DNA of 28,218 bases, from positions 1-28,218 of the forward strand of contig CAZVWJ010000032.1 of NCBI GenBank assembly GCA_964631325.1, read 5' to 3'. Shown here piece after piece: positions 1-5,495 of the stretch. Position numbers and translations under genes: made by a program. This DNA comes from CAZVWJ01 sp964631325. Its GTDB lineage: Bacteria; T1Sed10-126. The notes below the pieces were generated by a model, which worked only from the letters and a program-made list of their open reading frames with translations, did not search any database and was not told where the DNA came from. Each line of letters opens with the position of its first letter. Positions within the stretch are counted from its first letter, which is position 1.

Positions 1-297
1 TTTACAATTTACCTTAGTTTACCATGGGGGACACGACAAATGTCGTCATTGTGCAAACCTGCACGGGTTTGCCAGGTTCTCCGGGTGTGATTAGCATCTG
101 CAGTGGCTGGAAATTTTCGGGATATTGGGAGAAGTGAAAGATGAAATGCCGGCCAGGAAAGTGTCCCTAAAAAAAGAGCGGGTTGCCCCTTACAGCTCTG
201 AATTATATATGGTTTAATACAGGTTAATAGAACTTTTCCAGACTTTGTTAAGGTGTGTAAAATTGTAAGCAGGACAGCCGGGGAATTTTCATCGCCA

Positions 298-353
298 AAA
301 AACCTGGTATCGTACTTTTAGTTTTTAAGTTATTGCGAAATATCGAAAAATTT
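298..353 (+). repeat. Left copy of 56-bp direct repeat flanking the putative nuclease gene
   Basis: Begins AAAAACCTGGTATCGTACTT and ends AAATATCGAAAAATTT. Aligned by eye to 1610-1665 without gaps it shows 50 of 56 identical positions (about 89%). The two copies have the same orientation and lie 1312 bp apart, enclosing the single gene at 554-1450. The repeat may mark insertion boundaries, a duplicated target, or a binding site; the sequence alone does not decide. Confidence 0.85.
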
Positions 354-449
354 CCAAAAGTGAAGTTGTCATTTGCCAGTAATGGAGACAGTAAATTAAT
401 CACGGGGGAACGATCAGAATACGGTAAAAATTAAGATTCTTTGATTGTT

Positions 450-479
450 TTGAAACAGTGTATTCTTGTTAGATAGAAT
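450..479 (+). promoter_or_regulatory. Putative sigma-70-type promoter for the nuclease-like gene
   Basis: A -35 box TTGAAA (450-455) and a -10 box TAGAAT (474-479) are separated by 18 bp. Transcription would start near 486, leaving a leader of roughly 68 nt before the TTG start at 554. The match is good but not perfect, and the region is AT-rich, so a chance match is possible. Confidence 0.45.
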
Positions 480-553
480 TAATTATACGCTCAGAGGCAA
501 ATTATATTTCGACGGCTGGTATCAAGAAAACAGACGAAAGGAGGGGGTCTGGC

Positions 554-1450
554 TTGTCAGTATTTGATCCTGCAAATCAGTGGAAAGGTGCCGTGGCGGA
601 AGAATTATTTCGTTATCATTTTATGGGGGCTGGTTTTACTGTTGATGATTTTGGAATTGAAAGTATTGCAGAGAAATATATTAATGAAGCTGATGTAAAA
701 CAAAAGCTTCCTTATCACAACCAGCCCGACTTTTATATTCTTTTTTCAGGTGATGAAAAACCAGTATCTGATAATAAACAATCAGAATTATTTTTGGCAG
801 AGGTTAAGTTTAATTCCCAATCTAGTACTTCTGATGGGCGCTGTAGGCTAATAGCCAATAAGTATGAATGGATTTGGCAATACCGAAATCATTTTTTTGA
901 CGCTAACGAAATTCTAAAACAAGACTATAATCAACTATTAAAAGATAACTGGCAGAAAAATCAATTAAAACGAAAACTGTATCATGAAACAAATAGTTGT
1001 CCGGTGGGCGCGGATGTAGAGGATGCTGTTGAATATTTAGTTAAAAATCCCTCGTGGATCTCAAGATATATAAATTCTCCTGAACTGATCATTTATTTTT
1101 TTATTCAATCAGTTGATAAAAAGGACTTGGAAAATTATAGAGATAATTGGTTGAAAAATTTCGGGGTCATAGATCTTTACAACGATATAATTGAGCATTA
1201 TGACGAAATATTAAGTTTTCGCCAGGAACTGCCCCATATTTACATCTATAATTCTCGTAAATTTTGTTGGATACCTATAACTTTTCAGGCTGGGTTAGTA
1301 GAAATTTTTGGCAAAAAAATGGCCCAAGAACTGAGAAATGTCTTAGTGGGGGGGACGCCAACTGAAAGTAAAAAGAAGAACCAAGAGGAACGCCGCGGGG
1401 CGTTAAACGAAGCCATTAAGGAGTTAATAAATTTAGGAAAAAATTACTAA
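554..1450 (+). CDS. Putative PD-(D/E)XK-fold nuclease (hypothetical protein)
   Basis: A 298-residue protein that I cannot assign to a named family. The N-terminal 90 residues look like a restriction-endonuclease-like core: a helix with Glu16/Glu17 (GAVAEELF), then QPDFYIL with Asp59, then LAEVKF with Glu83 and Lys85. That is the E...D...ExK order of PD-(D/E)XK enzymes. The remaining 200 residues are helical, rich in aromatic and charged residues, with a lysine-rich tail (TESKKKNQEERR). The start is TTG, chosen because a strong Shine-Dalgarno (AAAGGAGGGGG, 537-547) lies just upstream; no better ATG exists nearby. Base composition is visibly more AT-rich (about one third GC by eye) than the housekeeping genes in the window. 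It stands alone between two direct repeats, with higBA downstream on the other strand. No methylase or helicase partner is present, so a restriction, defence or repair role is inference only. Confidence 0.7.
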   Translation: MSVFDPANQWKGAVAEELFRYHFMGAGFTVDDFGIESIAEKYINEADVKQKLPYHNQPDFYILFSGDEKPVSDNKQSELFLAEVKFNSQSSTSDGRCRLIANKYEWIWQYRNHFFDANEILKQDYNQLLKDNWQKNQLKRKLYHETNSCPVGADVEDAVEYLVKNPSWISRYINSPELIIYFFIQSVDKKDLENYRDNWLKNFGVIDLYNDIIEHYDEILSFRQELPHIYIYNSRKFCWIPITFQAGLVEIFGKKMAQELRNVLVGGTPTESKKKNQEERRGALNEAIKELINLGKNY

Positions 1451-1762
1451 ACTAATACCAAAAATTTAAAAGTGGGCCGGGGGGTGAAATTTGAGATTCC
1501 AATGAATGTCGCAATAGATTTGGGTCGCAGTTAAACTTTAAACTTTAGCTATCAGCCGTTACCACCAGTGCCAGCCTCCCAGGTTTTAGGTTTCACCAGA
1601 ATATCGTTGAAAAACCTGGTATCGTACTTTAAGTTCATAAATTATTGGCAAATATCGAAAAATTTTAGGGGATAAAACTGTTAAATAACTCAAAATTAAA
1701 AATCGGAGCAGAAGCCCGAGGGGAAGGAGATTAACCCAGCCAAGAGGCAACCCGGCGCAAAA
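1451..1762. other. Intergenic region between nuclease-like gene and higA
   Basis: No gene is supported. The stretch holds the right copy of the 56-bp repeat (1610-1665), then an unremarkable segment leading to the 3' ends of the higBA operon. The two flanking genes converge here. I saw no clear intrinsic terminator for either. Confidence 0.6.
1610..1665 (+). repeat. Right copy of 56-bp direct repeat flanking the putative nuclease gene
   Basis: Same orientation as 298-353 and identical at 50 of 56 positions without gaps. The six differences cluster in the middle of the repeat, and the outer 20 and last 16 positions are identical. This pattern fits conserved functional ends with a variable centre. 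Confidence 0.85.
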
Positions 1763-2107
1763 TCAGCCGGATTTTTCCAGGGGTTTTACATTTTTTATTT
1801 TCTTTGTTTTTTCTTCCGAATTTAGTGTTTTCCAGAGATCATACTGTTGCTGCATGTCCAGCCACATCTCGGCTGTGGTTCCAAAAATGCGGGAAAGCAT
1901 CAGGGCGGTTTCGATAGTAACTCCTCGGCGGCCGTGAATAAGTTCATTCACCCGGGCATAAGGCACTCCCATTCGCTCGGACAGTTCTTTCTGAGTCATA
2001 TTCAACTCATCCAGGAATTCCTCTTTCAGGATAGTTCCCGGGTGAAACGGTTTGCGATTTTCAGGAAGCGATTCAACTAAGTCGGTAATTTCTTGTGATT
2101 CCTTCAT
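1763..2107 (-). CDS. higA: HigA-family antitoxin, XRE-type HTH
   Basis: A 114-residue antitoxin of the HigA/VapI addiction-module type. The signature HPGTILKEEFLDEL at about residues 22-35 is followed by an XRE helix-turn-helix (MTQKELSERMGVPYARVNELIHGRRGVT) and the C-terminal helix with TTAEMWLDMQQQYDLW typical of the family. It should bind and neutralise the HigB toxin and repress its own operon. The ATG has a good Shine-Dalgarno (GGAGG on the minus strand near 2114-2119). It lies 20 bp downstream of higB on the same strand, in the toxin-first order usual for higBA. The extra 20-residue N-terminal segment before HPG is common. Assignment is confident from the motif and the neighbour. Confidence 0.92.
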   Translation of the reverse strand: MKESQEITDLVESLPENRKPFHPGTILKEEFLDELNMTQKELSERMGVPYARVNELIHGRRGVTIETALMLSRIFGTTAEMWLDMQQQYDLWKTLNSEEKTKKIKNVKPLEKSG

Positions 2108-2127
2108 TTTTTAAGCCTCCGTTATTT

Positions 2128-2421
2128 TTAATCATGATAATCGGTAATTTCTACTTTACAGGGGCCTTCACCAGACCAATAAAAACATATCCTGTACTGG
2201 TCGTTTATCCTGATTGAATATAGTTTTTTCCGGCCCGATAGTTTTTTCAATCTATTTCCCGGCGGTGTCCGTAAATCGGAAAGTTTTTTAGCCGTGTTTA
2301 AAAAAGTCAATTTTTTCTGGGCCTTTCGCCATAATTCTTTCGGACAGGTCTGGCGAGCTGTTTTAGTATTTTTCCCGTCATAAATATCTCGGCTTCCTGC
2401 GTCAGCAAAACTCTGAATCAA
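2128..2421 (-). CDS. higB: HigB-family toxin (RelE-like mRNA interferase)
   Basis: A 97-residue protein of the RelE/HigB superfamily, expected to cleave mRNA on the ribosome. Visible hallmarks are the opening MIQSF followed by a short helix, the LNTAKKLSDLRTPPGNRLKKL segment, and the final strands YSIRINDQYRICFYW ending in VEITDYHD. These match the host-inhibition/HigB pattern at normal family length. The start is TTG at 2419-2421 (minus strand), supported by AAGGAG about 9 nt upstream and by the conserved N terminus; there is no nearby ATG alternative. It is the first gene of the operon, just downstream of a strong promoter with an embedded palindrome. The gene looks intact. Confidence 0.92.
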   Translation of the reverse strand: MIQSFADAGSRDIYDGKNTKTARQTCPKELWRKAQKKLTFLNTAKKLSDLRTPPGNRLKKLSGRKKLYSIRINDQYRICFYWSGEGPCKVEITDYHD

Positions 2422-2444
2422 TATATTTTACTCCTTCCACAGTA

Positions 2445-2473
2445 AATATATCGTACATCGATATAAAAGTCAA
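2445..2473 (-). promoter_or_regulatory. higBA promoter
   Basis: Reading the minus strand, a -35 box TTGACT (2468-2473) and a -10 box TATATT (2445-2450) are separated by exactly 17 bp. The TTG start of higB lies 24 nt downstream of the -10 box, leaving room for a short leader with a Shine-Dalgarno. This is one of the best promoters in the window. Confidence 0.75.
2447..2465 (-). promoter_or_regulatory. Putative HigA operator palindrome
   Basis: A perfect inverted repeat of two 7-bp arms (TATATCG and CGATATA) around a 5-bp centre. It fills most of the spacer of the higBA promoter and overlaps the -10 box. HigA-type antitoxins autoregulate by binding palindromes in this place, so binding here would block RNA polymerase. 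The palindrome is seen directly; the binding protein is inferred. Confidence 0.7.
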
Positions 2474-2648
2474 AATCTCCAACTCAAAGGGGGAACTTCC
2501 CATAGAATTTTTTAGAAGGGACGGAGGTGTCGTTTGTCATTTCTCGGCTGATCAAACAAAAAATCAGAAGACAACTTCAACCCATTTGAGCTATTGCCAG
2601 GCGATTTCACCAAAATCACTCCTGCCGGCTGACTTGAATTATCAAAGC

Positions 2649-2666
2649 GATTGTAGCGCTAAAATC
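2649..2666. repeat. 18-bp near-perfect palindrome
   Basis: GATTGTAGCGCTAAAATC reads as its own reverse complement except at one symmetric position pair. The core TAGCGCTA is perfect. It lies in gene-free DNA. It could be an operator or a remnant of an inverted repeat; no adjacent gene start shows which. Confidence 0.45.
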
Positions 2667-2852
2667 ACCGAGAATGCCAGAAAATAATTTCACAACTATC
2701 GGGGCTAGTTAGTGGTTCAAATTTACGGTCTCAGTACCGTAGTATATATCATAGCTTCTCAGTGTACAAATTAATTTTGGTCAAGTTGTTAAGCGTGCTT
2801 GTCCTTACCGGATGGCTTGGCGTTTTACAATAAAGTTTTATATCGAATTTTT

Positions 2853-2864
2853 AACCGATCGGTT
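2853..2864. repeat. 12-bp perfect palindrome AACCGATCGGTT
   Basis: A perfect palindrome, closely followed by GGTTCAACC, which forms another small hairpin with it. Palindromes of this shape are used by TetR-family repressors, but no such gene and no clear start codon lies next to it, so the role is unknown. Confidence 0.4.
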
Positions 2865-2980
2865 CAACCGAAAAAATATGGTCGGTGGTTCGGGAAGAAA
2901 AACTGGTGTTAAGCAAAATTAAGTTTTCTCTCGAAGTCTCAAAATAACTTTCACCTGAATTAAGCAGTTTTCTCGAGAAA

Positions 2981-3940
2981 TCAGCCTTTAAACCGTTCGC
3001 GGAGCCAGCCGAGCCAGTAGGCACCGTGCATCAGGGGGAAAAGAAAGATAAGACCAAGGTTGGAGAGGCGGGTGAAGGCTTGCTGGAGGCCAATTGAGGC
3101 GGAGATAAAAAGGTGAACCAGGCCCAGGCCCCAGCCGACCGGGTTCCAGCAGAGCAGAAAAGTCCACAGCGCGAGCAGTTTATCCAGCCGCCAGTGGCGC
3201 AGTGTCGGAAAGATACCTTCTCCGGCCAGTTTTCCACGCCCCCGCCCGTAATTATAGAACTGGTGAGTGAAACTGCGCCACTCCGACCGCGGCCGGTAAG
3301 AAAGTTTGGCGGCCGGGTTCAGAATTAGTTCCCAGTTTTTTTCCTGCAGGCGGTGGTGCAGTTCGTCATCTTCGGCCCAGGGCAGATCCTCCCGAAAAAA
3401 ATTAACTTCCCGCAGAGCTTCCAGGCGGTAGACGGGGGATTGGAGCGTGGAGACTTTGCGCCGCCGCTTGGAGTTGCGATAAGCGGGCCCGCCGGTTCCA
3501 AACGGGTGTGTCATTGCCTGCCAGGCCAGTTCCTCGAACCGGGGGGCCGGTTTGGCCAGGCGGACCAGTCCCCCGGCTGCGGCTAATTGTTTGTTTGCTT
3601 CCAGCTCTTCCACTAAAGTTTCAAGATATGTCTCGTTCCAGCGAGTGTGGCCGTCCAGCCGGGCGGCATACCTTGTTTCCACTTCGTGCAGGCAAAGATT
3701 CAAACCGGGGCCTTGCCGCCGGTCGGGATTCTCCACCACCCGCAGTGGTAATTTGTTTGTCCACTGCTCGAGAATTACCGGAGTCCGGTCGGTAGAACCA
3801 CCTTCGGCAACTATTACTTCCCGTGGAACAAGGCTCTGGCTGGCAACGGATTCCAGCGCGTCGGGCAGGGAACCAGCTTCATTGTAACAGGGGATTACTA
3901 CAGAAACCGCTGTTTCCTCTTGCTTACCAGTGCTGATAAT
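2981..3940 (-). CDS. ExoA-like family 2 glycosyltransferase, start codon unclear
   Basis: A GT-A-fold glycosyltransferase related to succinoglycan glucosyltransferase ExoA. It would add a sugar to a lipid-linked exopolysaccharide at the inner membrane. The frame opens with VSVVIPCYNEAGSLPDALES, then VIVAEGGSTDRT and RLDGHTRW (acceptor/donor region), WAEDDELHHRL (the ED motif of GT2), and FYNYGRGRGKL. Two hydrophobic segments follow near the C terminus. A GTG at 3739 would delete the first half of the catalytic fold, so the true frame must run further upstream. It stays open to a TGA at 3944-3946, yet contains no ATG, GTG or TTG before the conserved VSVVIP. Only ATT (3938-3940) or ATC are available. 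Either a rare start is used, or a one-base frameshift has separated it from the GTG at about 3947, or the 5' end was lost. The listed start is therefore provisional. Confidence 0.75.
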   Translation of the reverse strand: MISTGKQEETAVSVVIPCYNEAGSLPDALESVASQSLVPREVIVAEGGSTDRTPVILEQWTNKLPLRVVENPDRRQGPGLNLCLHEVETRYAARLDGHTRWNETYLETLVEELEANKQLAAAGGLVRLAKPAPRFEELAWQAMTHPFGTGGPAYRNSKRRRKVSTLQSPVYRLEALREVNFFREDLPWAEDDELHHRLQEKNWELILNPAAKLSYRPRSEWRSFTHQFYNYGRGRGKLAGEGIFPTLRHWRLDKLLALWTFLLCWNPVGWGLGLVHLFISASIGLQQAFTRLSNLGLIFLFPLMHGAYWLGWLRERFKG

Positions 3941-3943
3941 AAA

Positions 3944-4306
3944 TCACTTCCCGAGAAAATTTCAATTTTTCAGTCTTATTATGATATTATCTAATTCAAG
4001 CCGTTATCGACACCAGTTTTAAGAAAACAGTAGTTTCGAAAACCTCGAGTTAGCTTATACCTAAATTGAGCGATTGTTATCGAAGAACACATAACTCTCC
4101 GGATTCATTCTCGCAGCCATCCAGGCTGCTCTGAGGTATGTATTCTTTAATACGGGTTCATCCTGAACCCTAAAGAATACAAAAATCCACCGGAGAGCAA
4201 TATGTTCTTCTCTTCACCATAGAATCGCTCAATTTAGGTTACAGTCAAACATAGATTTGTGCAGATTTTTCAGTGGGCTCGAATAAATATATTCGGAGGT
4301 GCTAAT
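3944..4306. other. Intergenic region holding a MITE-like palindromic element
   Basis: No gene is supported between the divergent glycosyltransferase and HIT gene. Positions 4060-4238 are an inverted-repeat element (listed separately). The remaining flanks are AT-rich. No strong promoter for the HIT gene was found; the AAATATATTC stretch near 4285 is only a weak candidate. Confidence 0.6.
4060..4238. mobile_element. 179-bp MITE-like inverted-repeat element
   Basis: Perfect 16-bp terminal inverted repeats (CCTAAATTGAGCGATT at 4060-4075, its reverse complement at 4223-4238). Pairing continues inward: 4082-4102 and 4190-4210 match at 18 of 21 positions, then GTATTCTTTA (4140-4149) pairs with 4171-4180, and the apex is a hairpin GGGTTCA-tcc-TGAACCC (4154-4170). 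A side hairpin GCAGCC...GGCTGC sits on the left arm near 4113-4129. No reading frame is present. The shape fits a non-autonomous transposon moved by another element's transposase. The flanks carry TTATA on the left and TTACA on the right, so a short TTA-type target duplication is possible but not certain. A structured RNA is the main alternative. Confidence 0.7.
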
Positions 4307-4651
4307 ATGGCGGATTGCCTTTTCTGTTCTATTGCGGCAGGGGAGATCGACTCAGAGATAATTTACGAAGATGAGCAGATCGTTGCTTTCCGGGATATTA
4401 ATCCCCAGGCACCGGTGCATTTTCTTGTAATTCCGCGCCGGCATATCTCTAATATGAACGAGGTGGACGAATCGGACACCGAGCTGGTCGGACATATTTT
4501 TAACGTTGCCGGCGACCTGGCCGAACAGGAAGAAATTGCGGAGGACGGCTACCGCCTGGTGATTAACAATGGCGACGATGCCTGCCAGGACGTCAACCAC
4601 TTGCATTTGCATGTTCTCGGCGGTCGCGGAATGGGCTGGCCCCCGGGTTAA
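4307..4651 (+). CDS. HIT-family nucleotide-binding hydrolase (HinT-like)
   Basis: A 114-residue HIT protein, likely hydrolysing purine nucleoside phosphoramidates or related nucleotides in the cytoplasm. The N-terminal DCLFCSIAAGEI carries the Cys4-x2-Cys7 pair often seen in bacterial HinT. IYEDEQIVAFRDINPQAPVHFLVIPRRHI is the family core, and NHLHLHVLGGR holds the histidine triad at His98, His100 and His102, with His102 the expected nucleophile. The ATG was chosen because CGGAGG lies 8 nt upstream and the protein then begins exactly at the family start; the frame runs 16 codons further upstream without meaning. It is the first gene of a plus-strand group that continues into the DNA glycosylase 11 bp later. 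Confidence 0.93.
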   Translation: MADCLFCSIAAGEIDSEIIYEDEQIVAFRDINPQAPVHFLVIPRRHISNMNEVDESDTELVGHIFNVAGDLAEQEEIAEDGYRLVINNGDDACQDVNHLHLHVLGGRGMGWPPG

Positions 4652-4662
4652 ACTCGAGTAGA

Positions 4663-5262
4663 TTGACTCCGCTTGTCGCGATGAATTTAACGACCTCTGT
4701 TCTGGAAGTTGCCCGGGACCTGCTGGGGAATGAACTGGTCAGACAATTAGATGACGGCACCAGGTTACGGGCCCGCGTGGTAGAAACCGAAGCATACAGA
4801 GAAGGGGATCCTGCCTCGCACTCCTGTAACGGCCGGACAGAGCGTTCGGCTGTGATGTTCGGGCCGCCGGGCCACTGGTATATTTACAAGTGCTACGGGA
4901 TGCACTGGATGATAAACTTGGTCTGTGGGGCTGAAGGGCAGGGCCAGGCCGTCTTAATTCGAGCCGCCGAACCACTGCAGGGGGTCTTGCGTATGGAAAA
5001 ACACCGGGGATTGAGCGGCCGGTCGCTGACAAATGGACCGGGAAAGCTGGCCGGAGCCCTGGCGGTGGATAAAACGTTTAACGAAAAACCGGCGTTTGCC
5101 GGTGATGATTTTTATCTTGAAAGTGGCGCTACTCCCGATAAAATTTATGAAAGCCCCCGGGTGGGAATTAGCGTTGCGACGGACCGTAACTGGCGTTTTT
5201 ACTGTGATAATAAATATGTTTCCCAGGTGAGTGAAAATGGGGTTGGTCGATGCCGAAATTGA
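4663..5262 (+). CDS. 3-methyladenine DNA glycosylase (Mpg/AAG family)
   Basis: A 199-residue AAG-type glycosylase that removes alkylated purines by base excision. Signatures in order are VARDLLGNELV, RVVETEAYREGDPASHSCNGRT (catalytic Glu and the tyrosine-containing loop), RSAVMFGPPGHWYIYKCYGMHWMIN, QAVLIRAAEPL, LTNGPGKLAGALAVD and PRVGIS...NWRFY. All are in the right order at normal length. The start is uncertain: TTG at 4663 keeps a fuller N terminus with a weak upstream GAG, while ATG at 4681 has no visible Shine-Dalgarno. Its end overlaps the smr gene by 26 bp, which suggests translational coupling. A pairing of base-excision repair with an Smr protein is plausible but may be coincidental. 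Confidence 0.92.
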   Translation: MTPLVAMNLTTSVLEVARDLLGNELVRQLDDGTRLRARVVETEAYREGDPASHSCNGRTERSAVMFGPPGHWYIYKCYGMHWMINLVCGAEGQGQAVLIRAAEPLQGVLRMEKHRGLSGRSLTNGPGKLAGALAVDKTFNEKPAFAGDDFYLESGATPDKIYESPRVGISVATDRNWRFYCDNKYVSQVSENGVGRCRN

Positions 5263-5491
5263 TCTACATGAATTTCGGCCGGAGGAAGTCCGATTGAATT
5301 TACTGCCATTTCTTGATCGTGGTTATGCGGAAAACTGGCGGCGAGTTCGGATCATTCACGGGCGGGGGAAAGGAATAATTAAGGAAAAAGTTCGTTCGAT
5401 ACTGGAAGAAGTAGATTATATTGCAGTTTACAAAACTGCCCATTATTACGAAGGCGGCGGTGGTGCCACAGTCGCTGAATATCGGAGGTGA
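5237..5491 (+). CDS. Stand-alone Smr-domain protein
   Basis: An 84-residue protein that is essentially one Smr domain, the fold found at the C terminus of MutS2, where it cleaves or binds branched nucleic acid or ribosome-associated RNA. Visible motifs are EIDLHEFRPEEV (LDLHG-like), VRIIHGRGKGIIKEKV (the HGxG core) and the end GGGGATVAEYRR. The ATG at 5237 was preferred over GTG at 5231 because the Shine-Dalgarno AGGTGA (5225-5230) is correctly spaced from the ATG and touches the GTG. No MutS ATPase part is encoded nearby, so this is not a broken mutS2 within the window. It overlaps the glycosylase gene and is followed after 4 bp by the FtsA-like gene. Confidence 0.88.
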   Translation: MGLVDAEIDLHEFRPEEVRLNLLPFLDRGYAENWRRVRIIHGRGKGIIKEKVRSILEEVDYIAVYKTAHYYEGGGGATVAEYRR

Positions 5492-5495
5492 AAGG

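Larger units (their letters stand above)
1..553. other. Intergenic accessory DNA upstream of the putative nuclease gene
   Basis: No convincing gene is visible in this stretch. It holds a short perfect inverted repeat at 33-46 (ACGACA/TGTCGT around AA), a 7-bp stem at 53-72 (GCAAACC...GGTTTGC, 6-nt loop), the left copy of a 56-bp direct repeat (298-353) and a plausible promoter at 450-479. Short open frames here, such as one from 24, lack a good ribosome binding site and any family signature. The composition and lack of genes suit an insertion-prone accessory region. Confidence 0.6.
2474..2980. other. Gene-free region with several palindromes
   Basis: About 500 bp without a supported gene between the higBA promoter and the 3' end of the glycosyltransferase. 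It holds an 18-bp near-palindrome at 2649-2666 (GATT-g-TAGCGCTA-a-AATC), a 6-bp-arm hairpin at 2724-2741 (TACGGT...ACCGTA), and a perfect 12-bp palindrome at 2853-2864 (AACCGATCGGTT). A segment at 2518-2542 (GGGACGGAGGTGTCGTTTG onward) resembles the ends of REP-like repeats as I remember them. No RNA gene or riboswitch could be recognised. Confidence 0.5.

Noticed and set aside
24..137. Short plus-strand open frame near the window start
   Set aside because: About 37 codons with no Shine-Dalgarno and no recognisable motif, and it crosses two short inverted repeats.
3552..3887. 111-codon plus-strand frame
   Set aside because: Antisense to the 5' part of the glycosyltransferase, whose conserved GT2 motifs show the coding strand.
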